Of a stretch of DNA of 64,000 nucleotides, positions 50,111 through 60,450 are shown one piece after another. The notes under the pieces were generated by a model. The model was not told the origin of the DNA. It searched no databases and worked only from the letters and a program-made list of their open reading frames with translations. The stretch comes from Emmonsiellopsis sp. PD_33 (lineage: Eukaryota > Ascomycota > Eurotiomycetes > Onygenales > Ajellomycetaceae). Location of the stretch: assembly GCA_032988165.1 (NCBI GenBank), contig JANTQF010000094.1, positions 52,918-116,917 on the forward strand, given 5' to 3'. Position numbers and translations under genes: made by a program. Each line of letters begins with the position of its first letter. The stretch's first letter is position 1.

Positions 50111-50617
50111 GCATTGTAGAAATATTATATTATATAAAGTATAATCAGAGTACTTTATGAAATGTAGTTGAAGTGCTTCATAAAGTATAATTATAATATT
50201 ATAATATATTTATATGGTTCTTTGATTTACATGCTCCAAAAATAGTAATAATATTATTATAGATGTTAATTTTGGAGTGCTCTATTAGAGCAACAGTGTT
50301 TACATGGTGGATTCATGGCAGAATGGTCTCATGAAAATCTGGTATGGTCAAGGGTTGAGGGATAATGGATGCAGTGAGGAGGGGTGGTCAAGTTAAATAT
50401 ATATTTTTGACCAGGTAAACCCATACCTTCTCTCCTTCTTTAACTTCCCATACTACCTACTCCCGAGGACTACAGTAGATAGGACTTAATAATTAACAAA
50501 AGAACGCACATGTCTACATTGAAATTACTTTTCCAAGAGGTTGCTAATCCGTAAACTGTTGGATATCACCAGATTTATTAGATAAATCTAGTCGGCGTTT
50601 GACTTTCCAACAACCTG

Positions 50618-50689
50618 GGACCTGTGGCGCAACGGTAGCGCGTCTGACTCCAGATCAGAAGGTTAAGTGTTCAAATCACTTCGGGTTCA
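50618..50689 (+). tRNA. tRNA-Trp (anticodon CCA), no intron
   Basis: A full cloverleaf can be drawn. The acceptor GGACCTG pairs with CGGGTTC (including G-U pairs), and the discriminator is A. The D arm is GCGC-AACGGTA-GCGC. The anticodon arm is TCTGA-CTCCAGA-TCAGA, placing CCA at positions 34-36. The T arm is AAGTG-TTCAAAT-CACTT. A and B boxes are present and a T-run (50,690 on) follows as Pol III terminator. CCA decodes the single Trp codon. It sits 270 bp right of the decayed element's inverted repeat. Confidence 0.92.
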
Positions 50690-50740
50690 TTTTTTTTCTA
50701 ATCTTTCTGTTTTTTTTTTTTTTTTTTTCAGAGTTCTTCA
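50690..50740 (+). terminator. Pol III T-run terminator after tRNA-Trp
   Basis: Seven or more T directly follow the discriminator base, and a second long T-run lies near 50,711-50,728, as usual for Pol III termination and backup termination. Confidence 0.7.
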
Positions 50741-51886
50741 TGGTGATCGGGGGAAGGTTTCGGTGATGTGACATGCGTACGGTGATTTTTTTTGGCGGGG
50801 AATGGGGATGGGGCTCAGTGTAGCTACTGTAGGTAGGCTGTATCACTGTGTACAGCAGATGTGAAGATTATTAAAGGTACGGGCGCAGACTTATTTGCAC
50901 GATATGTATCATTGATTGGTATATGGAATTGGACTGCTGGTTGATTTGTTCGGAGAATATGCGATTCGAGTATCTAGATCGAGCTGTATGACGGTGATCG
51001 GTCGTGCAACCGGAGATATTTAACCAGACAGGAATCCAATAACTATTCCGAGCACTGCAAATCAACTGGACGCTGATGAGGAGGCACAATATACGGTAGC
51101 TGACCGACGTGTTAATCAGTGAGGATCAAGGGAAGGCACGGACAAATTGAAGATGGTGATGTCCCTGACTGACCGGCGATGGGATGATTGACCCGCTGCG
51201 AGAATTTCTGGAGGCTGTTTTTCTGGAGATCATGGTAACTGGCTAACAAGATCCAGATGCAATGGACCTCGAAGATATCTATCTAATCGGCATATCACAG
51301 ACGAGTTATGAAGGACTATTTGAGCCCAGATTCTACCGAGACGGCTACGGTAGTTAACCTAACCCCCGCAGCGAGCGGGTTGATCAGGCGCGGAAATGCA
51401 AGGAACACCGGGGCTGCAAATGGTCAGAAGTGGCTGGGAAGAATAGATGCAGGTCAACATATCATGAGGGTCTGGGGGTTTTCTCATGTTTCTCTGCCAC
51501 AAACTCTCAATTCAATATCGCGGGTGGTCTGCTGAATTCTACCTTGTTAGTCGACTCTGATGGCGGGAAAGATCAAGAATTTTCTCACCTTCCAAGCTCC
51601 AAGACATCGAAACACACTAAAACTAACGGGAAGACTAAGTTGGATGGAGCCAACCGGCATCGTGGCCGCCGCCAGCCCCCTGCCCAGCTCATCTCCGGGC
51701 GACATGGCATCCGAGGCGAATGAAAGGCATGCCGGGACAAGCGACTAAAAGATCCTACGCGATTGACGAGAGCTTCGCACCTAGAAGCCTGGGGAAGGTA
51801 ATGGTGTACTTCCCCAGAACATTCCTGCTCTTCTTCTTGTTCTGTGTATGAACAGCCCACCAAATATTTGAGCAATTGGGATCACC
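50741..51886. other. Intergenic region between tRNA-Trp and the FAD oxidoreductase
   Basis: Normal composition. Short overlapping frames (for example 51,308-51,748 on the plus strand) lack family resemblance or splice logic. The right part should contain the oxidoreductase promoter. No gene supported. Confidence 0.5.
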
Positions 51887-53598
51887 ATGGGAGGACTCGT
51901 CGCCCATTTGGGGCTGCTGTTTGCCCTCGTTGGCGCGTCGGTGGCATCGAATCCGGGCTCTCCCGCCCCTACTCGTAAGGATGTTTGCAAGAAGCTCGAG
52001 AAAAAGTATGAGGGGACGGTATTTTACCCTGGGAGTAAACCATATACGGATGAGAATGAGAGTGAGTAGCGTGTTTCGATGCCATCCAAGATTTACAATA
52101 TCATATACTGACATAAACACAACAGGCTATTGGACACCTACAGACTACTCAAGCCCAGCCTGCGTGTTTGTGCCAACCTGCGCAACGCAGGTAGCTGGCG
52201 CCGTGAAGATATTGGCACATTCTGACAGCAAATTCGCCGTGAGAGGTGGTGGACATATGCCCATTCCTGGCTATGCCAATACAGATGGTGGTGTTTTGAT
52301 CGGTTTCACCAAGCTGAATGAGATCAAACTTTCAGCCGATAAGGCGACCGTATCCGTTGGTCCAGGCCAGCGATGGGGGGATGTTTACAAGTCTCTTGAA
52401 CCTGAAGGCCTGGTCGTCTTGGGCGGCCGTGTTGGACTCGTTGGAGTCCCTGGATTGTTGTTGGGAGGTGGTATCTCATTCTACTCCAACCAGCACGGTT
52501 TTGCGTCGGATAATGTAGTCGCTTTTGACGTGAGTGCAATACTATATCAACTGGCAAATAACTCAAACCCCCTTTATACTAAGATGTTCAATAGGTGGTC
52601 CTCGCTAGCGGCAAGCTCGTCACTGCCACCGCAAAGAAATATAGCGACCTCTTCTGGGCGCTCAAAGGCGGCGGTAACAGCTTCGGCATCGTTACACGCT
52701 TTGAACTGACGACCTTTAGCTCCCCCAAGGTGTGTGCAGGTATCTTGCAGATCCCAGGCACGGCAAGGGACCAGTTCCTGGATACCGTGGCTAGTTTCGG
52801 CAAAGATGGCTCCAACGACGCCAAAGCCGCTGTGATCCCATCAATCTTCATGCTCCGCAAGTTGGGCCTGACGGTTTATACTTCAGCGCTCTTCTACGAC
52901 GGCGAGGAATGCGAGCAGCCGGCGTTGGCTAATTTCACTGCCCTGCCTTCTCTGATTAGCACGTATGGGCCCACGACGCTGGCGAAGTATGTTGCTGGAA
53001 CTGATGCGCTTATTGGGCCTGGAACTAGACAGTATTTCCAGGTTGTGTCCACCCTCGCCTCGCTTGAGGCTCTCGAGATTGTCCATGATGTATTCGTTGA
53101 AGGTGTCAAGGGCAAGCTTTGGGATATTAAGGATCTCCAAGCTAGCATTGCTTTTCAACCCGTGACAAAGCAGTTTATCGAGCAGGGAGTCAAGAAGGGA
53201 GGAAACCCGCAGGGCGTTGATGCGTCCAAGGCCCCTTATTTCTGTATGTATACTCGCTCATATCCACGTCTACATCCACCACCCCTTTCTCATGCCCTGC
53301 TAACATGACATGAAAAACAACAGGGATGGTCCAAAACTTCTCCTGGGGCTCGTCTGACAACGACAAACTAATTTCCGAGGCCTGTGCATCCATCACCGCC
53401 GAAATAAACACCAAACTTGAAGCCACCGGGCAGAAGGCGAAGTATCAGTATATGAACGATGCGGGAGAGGGCCAGCAGGTATTCCAGAACTATGGCCCGG
53501 GGAATCTCGCCAAGTTGAAGGAGATCCGTCAGAAGTATGATCCTGATAGGTTGTTTACGGATGCATTGGAGGGCGGGTGGAAGGTTGAGAGTGCGTAG
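51887..53598 (+). CDS. Secreted FAD-linked oxidoreductase (BBE-type), 500 aa, four exons
   Basis: Exons 51,887-52,061, 52,126-52,529, 52,595-53,243 and 53,324-53,598; all junctions are GT..AG and in frame. Residues 1-21 (MGGLVAHLGLLFALVGASVA) form a signal peptide. The FAD-binding (PCMH-type) domain follows: WTPTDYSSPACVFVPTCATQ, FAVRGGGHMPIPGY, VSVGPGQRWGDVY, then GVPGLLLGGGISFYS. His102 in RGGGH is the usual 8-alpha-histidyl FAD site. The second, cysteinyl site of bicovalent members is Val161. The C-terminal BBE-like end is YDPDRLFTDALEGGWK. Such enzymes oxidise carbohydrates, alcohols or secondary-metabolite intermediates with O2; the substrate here is unknown. I see no biosynthetic cluster around it. 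Confidence 0.9.
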
Positions 53599-53796
53599 TG
53601 GAAGGTTGGGGGGTGAGGGTGGAAGGGGGTCTGGTCTGGTTTGGAAGTTCGGATAGATGGATTCGTGTGCTTTGGGTGATAGAAATGACTGTAATATATC
53701 ATTGACTCCATCTATGTGATATGTATGTATATATTACGTTAGATGAAGGACATATGGACGCCGCTTTATTATATAGTTACTACATGCGCATATATA

Positions 53797-54168
53797 CGGA
53801 GGGCGCTTCCAAAAGTATTGCGCCACCAAGCAGCCAAATATACCACTAGGAATAGATTTGAATAGTTTTACAGGTTATGTGAATAGTTATACTATTTATA
53901 CAGTTACCTACATTATATATCTACAGGTTATCTACTAATTCATATAACCTAGTTATCCCCTATATGAACCATTCATTCAGTCTGAATACTAAACTCCCTT
54001 TTCCCCCAAAAAAATATTTAAATATTATGATATTAGGTAGGTTAGTGATATATACATGCATAACTAATGAATGAATAAATCATTTTGAGGTGGATAAATA
54101 CAGCCAAAAACCGGTGGCATTGTCTAGTGGTTTTTTTAGTGGCGCAATACTTTTGGAAGCGCCCTCCG
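53797..54168. mobile_element. MITE with perfect 30-bp TIRs and TA target duplication (Tc1/mariner-like)
   Basis: TIRs at 53,797-53,826 (starting CGGAGGGCGCTTCCAAAAGT) and 54,139-54,168 are exact inverted copies over 30 bp. TA flanks both ends (53,795-53,796 and 54,169-54,170). The 372-bp element is AT-rich inside, has no ORF, and carries a second inverted motif pair (CCACTAG/CTAGTGG). TIR perfection suggests recent movement. TA duplication points to mobilisation by a Tc1/mariner-superfamily transposase. It lies about 200 bp after the oxidoreductase stop codon. Confidence 0.92.
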
Positions 54169-54170
54169 TA

Positions 54171-56392
54171 GTGAGTTTTGCAACAACCTATGTACGATCC
54201 TCAGCCCTGCCTCTAGTCCTACCATCCATCATCGCCAAGGAAGCCGTGCAAGACTCTCCTCGCATCTCATCTCATCCCATCTCTTGACTCTTGGCTCCGG
54301 CAATTCTGCAAAAATCCCCGACTGGTCTTCCTTCCTTCCAGTCAGTTAACTGTATTCCAAGAGTTTAGACGGATCTGTCAATCCCGAGGTAACTTAGTTA
54401 TCGACTAGATAAATCGATGGGATCTCGGGACTTGAGGCATTTATTAGTTCGATAACTACTAGTAAGGAGGGGGGCGATTCGTTCTGATCATCCACCGCGG
54501 CACCGCGCCCGAGGAGAATTTCGGAAAAGAAAAGGAAAAGGAAAAGGAAATGGGAGTTCTTCGCTTTGCTGGAACCGATATTTTTTGGGTCACTTGGGGT
54601 TATCGAGTCGAGCCAGGGCCCAGCCGCGCAGGGGATCGTTTTCTAGCTTGGGGCCCACATTTGCCGTCAACAGCGCGCCGTCAATTTGGGGGTCGTCGAT
54701 AGAAGGGTCTGGACAAAGTGGGATGATGGTGTGCTTCTGGCCGTTTCGAATGCTGATGGTGTCTGATATATCACTGATAGAGGCCTGTCAAAGGGCGGGG
54801 TTGAAATGAAGATAAATGAGGACGTAGTTTATGCCCTTTGCTCTTCTCTGTCGTTAGGGTTCACACGAGGAGACGCGAGGTTTGATTTCGGCACTTGGGC
54901 TGGGGTGCCGAGGAGAATAGTATTTCGTTGCTTTCCTTGCTGTTGGTTTCCAAAGGCTAACATTTTAGTTTAGAGAACCGGGAAGATTAGTGCTTGATTT
55001 AGTGTCAGGGAGGCGGGTTTCACGATCGATCAGATGGGGGGGGGGGGTTTGTCAGAAAGGGGATGGCAACATTATGATGAGAAGTTCACAAGCATTGAAC
55101 TGGGTTCTGTACCATTTATTGTAGAATGTCTATTGGATGTTTCTTCAGATGCGGAGTTGATGTCGATGTTGATGCTGATGTCGTTCAGGGAGAGTGGTTA
55201 GTTCAGCCGCACTAAAGTTATTCCGCCAACCGGCATATCAGACCGCAAGCGAACTTCCAACCTCGCTCATCCAACCTCTCCGCGGCCCATCAACAACGCT
55301 CCCAGCGACGGGCACCAATTAGATCTGAAATCTATCTAGCTTTGAGCATGTGGACATTGCTCGCTTCTAGGCTTCTCTATTTTTGCGGCAAGAATCTAGA
55401 AATAGAGCACGTGCTGTTGTCCCTGGTAGATGGGACAACAAACCTGGGATCCTGGATTGAGATTTCCCCGCGCTGCAATGAAGGCACTATCTCTCTCCCG
55501 TCTTGGCTTCTGCATGAATGCTGATGTTAAACACAGCCCTGAAACGACCTCGGGCGCCCTGGCGAGCTGATTGTTGCTGACTTGGTAAAGCATATCCAGA
55601 CAGCCTGATGGGACCGATTTGTCACATCAATCTCGGAATCTATCGTCTGGCGAACGAAGAGCGAGATGTTGATCTTTAGATAACATTTACGAGAGTTCTC
55701 GGGTGCGCCCTGCTGCATATATGCAAATTACTTGACTGCCGCGGAAATTTTCGTATGCCTTCCGAGGACCGGCGAGGGAAAGAAACAAACCCTCAACTGC
55801 AAGAATTATGGCTTCCATGGCACTCTCTGTGCGCGAGCTAGGCTATTTGGTGTTATGCACAGCTGCTAGTGGCGTTTCTTGACCGAATTCAACAAACATC
55901 AACTGACCCCATGTTCGCTTGCCTGAGATGGGGTGTGTGCCTGATTGCCGGGCCAGCCCCTCTCTTCATACTGTGCTCCACTGCTCCTGGGTAGCCTGGC
56001 GCCTTTCTACTCATACATCCAAGAATTTCTTGCCAAGGCCCCTCCATTTGGCACTCCCGAACCGAATCCGATGTCGAGGTACTCTCACAGGAGTCCTGCT
56101 GGGTTTTCCCTTGTAGAGTTTGAGATGTATGTTCTTGGCCCTACACATTAAAATTCCGATGCTTTGGATCCCTGTGACAACAATATATCCTGATTATATA
56201 GGGACTCCTATGCACCAGTTTGTAATGTGTATGAATTTTCAATACATTCTGGTTGCCTTATATTTCCCATCGACTCATTAATACTGTTTCTAGATTATGC
56301 TTTTTCTTCTCTTCAAATTTACATAGCCCTTTCATCTATGGACAGTTTGAACCGGCCACGAACAGAACACAATTCAATTCTGCATTCTCATC
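54171..56392. other. Long intergenic region without a supported gene
   Basis: 2.2 kb of normal composition. It holds a short AAAAGG run near 54,525-54,550 and a G-run at 55,036-55,048. Frames at 54,585, 55,342 and 55,919 are short and unlike known families. It could contain the rhodopsin-domain gene promoter (right end) and long UTRs. Confidence 0.5.
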
Positions 56393-57846
56393 ATGCTGGA
56401 TCATGCTCCGTACCTGGTAAGGTTTCTGCCAACAATTTTCAGTCCTTTGTCGATGGATTTTCCTTACTGATAATCTCTATAGGGCTTGATATGGGCCCTT
56501 TGGGGTGTGGGGTTCCTGACTACAGTAGGCCGTGCCATTTTACGGTTCAAAGTCCAGAAGAAATATGTCATTGAAGATTATCTTGCGCTTCTCTGCTTTA
56601 TATTCCTTACTGCTTTGACGAGTGTGATTACCGTTGTCGAGCCAAAGTTCAGGATAGTACGGAATTATCTTCTTGACAGTCAGACGGATCCATTAACCCC
56701 GCCTCCATTGACGATGGATCAAATGCTTGCGAACAATACCATAGCATTGAAATTGATGTTTAGGTTAGTCGCCCTATTTCGACCTGTGTGGCATAACAGC
56801 CGTGTACTGAGAAGATTGTGCAGCCAGATGTTGCTTTTCTGGACCACCCTCTGGGCAGGTGGGTTCAACTTGACCACCGGCGATAGGTCGTAGCTAACGG
56901 CCCGAGCAGGAAAATTTTCACTTATGGCTTTCTTCCGCCGTGTAGTCATCGGTCTCCCTAGATATATGATGATTTACTGGGTTGTCTTTGTGATCGTGAT
57001 GGCAACATATCTAGCTTGCATGCTATCAAACTTTTTGACATGCACGCCGTTAACCAAGTACTGGAGCGCAAGTTAGTCCCGTCCCCTTCCCTTGTACGCT
57101 CTTTGGTATTATATCTGAAGCTGATAATCACTGTAGTGGGCTGCTCCGATCCTGAAAATGTTGTGAGAGCAGACCATAGTATCAAGTTCGCAACCGGAGC
57201 TGATGTAGCTGCCGACCTGCTGAGTGAGTCCTTTCCTGCTATCACCACCCATCCAAAAACAATCTTAAACCCTCCAAACTGACCACGGAAAACCGCAATA
57301 GTTATGCTCCTCCCCCTCCGCCTCCTCGTCAAAGTCAGGATATCCGCTAAACAAAAAATTGGCCTAGCCTGGATGTTCTCCCTCGGTCTCATCGTCGTCG
57401 CCTTCGCCTTTATCCGCCTCTGGAAAGTAACCAAAGCCACCGCACACGCCCAAATAGATCCTACGACTCTCACTGAGGGCCCGCTCCTCCTATCCATGTG
57501 GTCCCAAATCGAAGGCGCCGTTGCCCTCCTCGTCGCCAACATCCCCGCATTCCGCTCCCTCATCACCCCGCCAGGCGGCACCGGCATCCGCCCGTCGAAA
57601 CCGTACAACCGTGGCTCGTCCTACCCGGAAAACAGCAACGGTGACAGCCGGAGCAAGTCGATTTCCAAACCGCGGGTTCGACGGTCATCGTATGAGATGC
57701 AGAGCTTGCACTCGGATGAGGGGTCGTTCGGGAGTCGGGTGGAGCTGAGGGACGAACGGAACATCGTGAGGACGACGGAGGTTGCGGTTGCGGTTCATTC
57801 GAGGGGGGAGCAGTCCATACAGTATCCTTTTTCACCGGCTGTGTGA
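56393..57846 (+). CDS. Rhodopsin-domain (PTH11/SAT5-like) integral membrane protein, 380 aa, six exons
   Basis: Exons 56,393-56,416, 56,483-56,763, 56,815-56,858, 56,910-57,071, 57,137-57,223 and 57,302-57,846. All are GT..AG with matching phases; the small introns are 51-78 bp. Hydrophobic segments include LIWALWGVGFLTTVGRAIL, DYLALLCFIFLTALTSVITV, MMIYWVVFVIVMATYLACML, IMLLPLRLL and WMFSLGLIVVAFAFIRLW. The TKYW...CSDPENV...NVATD-like block is the fungal rhodopsin-domain signature. The cytoplasmic tail (about residues 290-380) is Ser/Arg-rich. Relatives include PTH11-like receptors, though most members lack known ligands. The ATG at 56,393 was chosen because it alone gives the right phase for exon 2; MDSLNRPRTEH at 56,338 does not. 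Confidence 0.85.
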
Positions 57847-58005
57847 TGGCCTGGGTGGGAGCGGAGTCTATAGTATAGTATAAATGGCTGGGTTGCTTGG
57901 GTTTTGCTAACTGATTGCTTTGTACGAACTGGAACTGGAACAGGAGCTGGAGCTGGATAGGCTCGATGGGTTTCCAAAAAAAAAGTCACTGTTTTCGAAT
58001 AAAAG

Positions 58006-58046
<41 letters not shown>

Positions 58047-58860
58047 TTGGCTTACCCTTTGTTTCCCCGCACAGGTAACTAACTCTACCCTACTAGTTAT
58101 GACTGGCGGTTAACTACTGCTAAAATTCCGGGCTGGTTTCGTCTAACTCCTCTCTCTTCTCGTCTCACTGACATTTATTAATTGTATAACCCCCCCTCCT
58201 CCCCGCCCGCCTTGCCTCGCAGAATACCGAACACGACAGCCCACTTGCGATCGACAGTAGATAGATCGTCACCGTACGGGTTCGAGTCCCTGCACCAGCG
58301 CCCGGGGTCGGGCAACTACACCTCTCCATGGCCGATCTTTCTGTATGTAAATATATATATATAAGTATAGAGTGGCTGAATCAAAAACAACTCTACGCTG
58401 GATCGTCACTGTAAGCAAATAAGCGAAAGAAATACAACATGGGGATCGGGAGTTAAGTTAGTTCCGGAGTAGTTACTAAATTAATAAAGTGTGACCCCAC
58501 TCCGTCTAGTGATCAGCAACCTAAAGTTCGAAGGAACAGAGCCACCAGAAGAGGACGTGGTGGGGGAAGACTCAAGAGAGGAAGGATTTGGTGACGTGGA
58601 ACCAATTAAGAGAATGGCATACTATCTCATGCGTTCTTTGGATCCTTTTGAGATGGTGTTTGTTAATCAACGCATGCATTATTGTATGTACCTAGTATCT
58701 GGTTTTATGGTTGAGTAACGGTTGTCAGCATTTGGAATAGTTACGCCTCAGCTATGATAGCTTCAAGAGTGCCAGTTCAATATTCAAGGTCGAGTAGTAC
58801 TAAACAATGACCTTATTGCTGTTACTATCATCCATCATTGATACCTCATCTTATGCTCCC
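57847..58860. other. Intergenic region between convergent genes
   Basis: Holds the 3' ends of the rhodopsin-domain gene (plus) and the F-box gene (minus), the CT microsatellite and a GGAACT/GGAGCT hexamer run near 57,929-57,955. The short frames at 58,182 and 58,491 have no recognised features. Confidence 0.5.
58009..58046. repeat. (CT)n microsatellite
   Basis: A near-pure CT dinucleotide run with two TTT interruptions, about 150 bp after the rhodopsin-domain gene. Confidence 0.9.
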
Positions 58861-60414
58861 TCACGCATCATCACTCCACCGAACCTCCATCCCCCCTCTC
58901 GAACCCTGACGTCCAACTTCCACGAATCGACTCTGTAACCTCTGGCTCGGCCTCCACCCACCAACAGTCCGCCAGGTCAAAACCGGAACAGGACCGCTAG
59001 TAGCATTATAACTAACCGACCACCAATTCGCCGTTCGAAACCTATCCCGTTTCCCCTGCATACCAGACGTAGGACTAGGCCGCCAGCCCAACGTCGTCTC
59101 CAATCGCGCCTCCTCGAGTAACGGCATGTTGCCCAGCGCCTTAGCGAAAGCCTCTAGCAGCGGCTCGAGATGTTTGTCAATAGGTATTACGCGGAAGAGT
59201 CGATTTGATACACGAAGCCGACTACTCTCCTCGTTATACCGGTTTTTGTCCCATTCTTTGTCCGCCTCGTTTTCCGTTAGGGGAGGGTAATGGTCCTTTG
59301 TAACCTCGTACCCAACCGCGTCTCGACCCTCGCCATCCGGTCCCTGAAAATACCATACGCCCGACGGCGATGCTGGCTGGAATGCCACCGAGAGACGTTT
59401 GAGATATGGCCAAAATGGCGGTGCGGTGTCACTTTCACCGGGGGATGGCCAGAATAAACTGCTGTCTGCGTATACGCGAAGGTCTAGCTCGGTCAGACGT
59501 TGTGAAAATACACGCAGCGCGGAGCTGAGTGGGTCGTAGGAGAGAGGTTTGACGAGATCGGGCAGAGGAACGTTTTGGTCAACGTGCCATCCTAGATTGC
59601 CGTCCCTGCCATTGCTAAAGTGGAGTTTGGCCATTTTTATTTTCGCTGGCAGGTTTGGCATGGCTTTACGCATTTCTTTGCCGAAACTGTGTCTGGAATC
59701 TCGCCACGGGCCTTCCCATGGTCGCGTGAAATGTGAAAGGACGGGATAGATGGAATAATTCGGGAAGCGCTCATGGAGATAACGGCAGTCTAAAACCTCT
59801 AGATTTGGAAGTTTTGACATGAGGATGGCCACCGTCCCTAAATCAAGAGGCCGCTCGTTGCTGTATAATGCATTGACCTTGGTGTTGTCACCAATGACTA
59901 GAGTGCGGACTGACGAGATCGAGGGTAAGATTTGCGGGTTGAGTAAACGGATGCGCCAGTTATGGTACTTTCGGTGGTCACAGTGGTGATTATTGGTGTT
60001 TGGCTGCCGGGCAGTTTCGACCGTTAAGCAGATACTGTTCGGATGGTTGTTCGGAAGCCCTCGTTCCTCTAACGTTTTGAGGGCCCTGAAAACGGCCGAA
60101 ATTCGTAGTTCAAGGTGCTCATTATGCGCCTCGGCCTCATCAGCGGTCTCTCGACATCTAGGGGGCTCTTCGGTATTCCGAATCTCAGGGAACTGTAAAT
60201 TTATGGTGATGGCCCGAAGAAAACGGACACGGTGGCCATGATACATGGCAAGGAACTGTTGTAGGTTGCTTCCCGATCGGTTGATGTAGGTATTCCAAGA
60301 GGACCTCTCAACCGCGGCCTGAAAGCCGTAGGAGACCGTGAGGAGCTGACGGCGGGTTTCATTATTAGAAAATAAAACAACGAGCTCAATAATTTCCTGC
60401 GGGAGGACAATCAT
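58861..60414 (-). CDS. F-box-type protein, 517 aa, single exon
   Basis: An intronless frame. The N-terminus MIVLPQEIIELVVLFSNNE followed by RRQLLTVSYGFQAAVERSSW fits the fungal F-box pattern (LPxEI...I...L......L...SR.F). The remainder has Leu-spaced segments such as LPNLEVLDCRYL, LTELDLRVYAD and LLEEARLETTLGW, like the degenerate leucine-rich repeats of fungal F-box proteins. Such proteins recruit substrates to SCF ubiquitin ligases through Skp1; the target is unknown. The frame extends to 60,450 with MCHFFSIVLIAT. I prefer the ATG at 60,414 because the F-box begins at once. Codon use matches the neighbours. The F-box call is moderate, since the motif is weak. Confidence 0.75.
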   Translation of the reverse strand: MIVLPQEIIELVVLFSNNETRRQLLTVSYGFQAAVERSSWNTYINRSGSNLQQFLAMYHGHRVRFLRAITINLQFPEIRNTEEPPRCRETADEAEAHNEHLELRISAVFRALKTLEERGLPNNHPNSICLTVETARQPNTNNHHCDHRKYHNWRIRLLNPQILPSISSVRTLVIGDNTKVNALYSNERPLDLGTVAILMSKLPNLEVLDCRYLHERFPNYSIYPVLSHFTRPWEGPWRDSRHSFGKEMRKAMPNLPAKIKMAKLHFSNGRDGNLGWHVDQNVPLPDLVKPLSYDPLSSALRVFSQRLTELDLRVYADSSLFWPSPGESDTAPPFWPYLKRLSVAFQPASPSGVWYFQGPDGEGRDAVGYEVTKDHYPPLTENEADKEWDKNRYNEESSRLRVSNRLFRVIPIDKHLEPLLEAFAKALGNMPLLEEARLETTLGWRPSPTSGMQGKRDRFRTANWWSVSYNATSGPVPVLTWRTVGGWRPSQRLQSRFVEVGRQGSRGGMEVRWSDDA

Positions 60415-60450
60415 TGTAGCAATTAACACTATCGAGAAAAAGTGACACAA

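Larger units (their letters stand above)
38756..50347 (+). mobile_element. Decayed ~11.6-kb TIR-bounded element, possibly Plavaka/CACTA-like
   Basis: CCATACCAGATTTT (38,756-38,769) has a perfect inverted partner AAAATCTGGTATGG (50,334-50,347). Similarity continues inward imperfectly, with CG-derived TG on one side and CA on the other. The CpG-free zone nearly coincides with these ends (38,666 to 50,462). Inside are left subterminal tandem repeats, a minus-strand ORF ruin, a plus-strand transposase-like ruin, and many minisatellites toward the right end. A 2-bp TC lies on both sides, too short to weigh. Two-gene content plus subterminal repeats fits large CACTA-type elements. Class assignment is tentative; several nested repeats are also possible. 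Confidence 0.5.

Noticed and set aside
51755..52120. Minus-strand 121-residue frame
   Set aside because: Overlaps exon 1 and intron 1 of the FAD oxidoreductase and has no features of its own.
54460..54560. AAAAGG run near 54,525 as a telomere-like repeat
   Set aside because: Too short and not TTAGGG-type.
56958..57608. 216-residue minus-strand frame
   Set aside because: Antisense to rhodopsin-domain exons whose splice sites and helices are consistent on the plus strand.
58265..58295. GGGTTCGAGTCCC, a tRNA B-box-like string
   Set aside because: No D arm, anticodon arm or acceptor pairing can be drawn around it, and no T-run follows.
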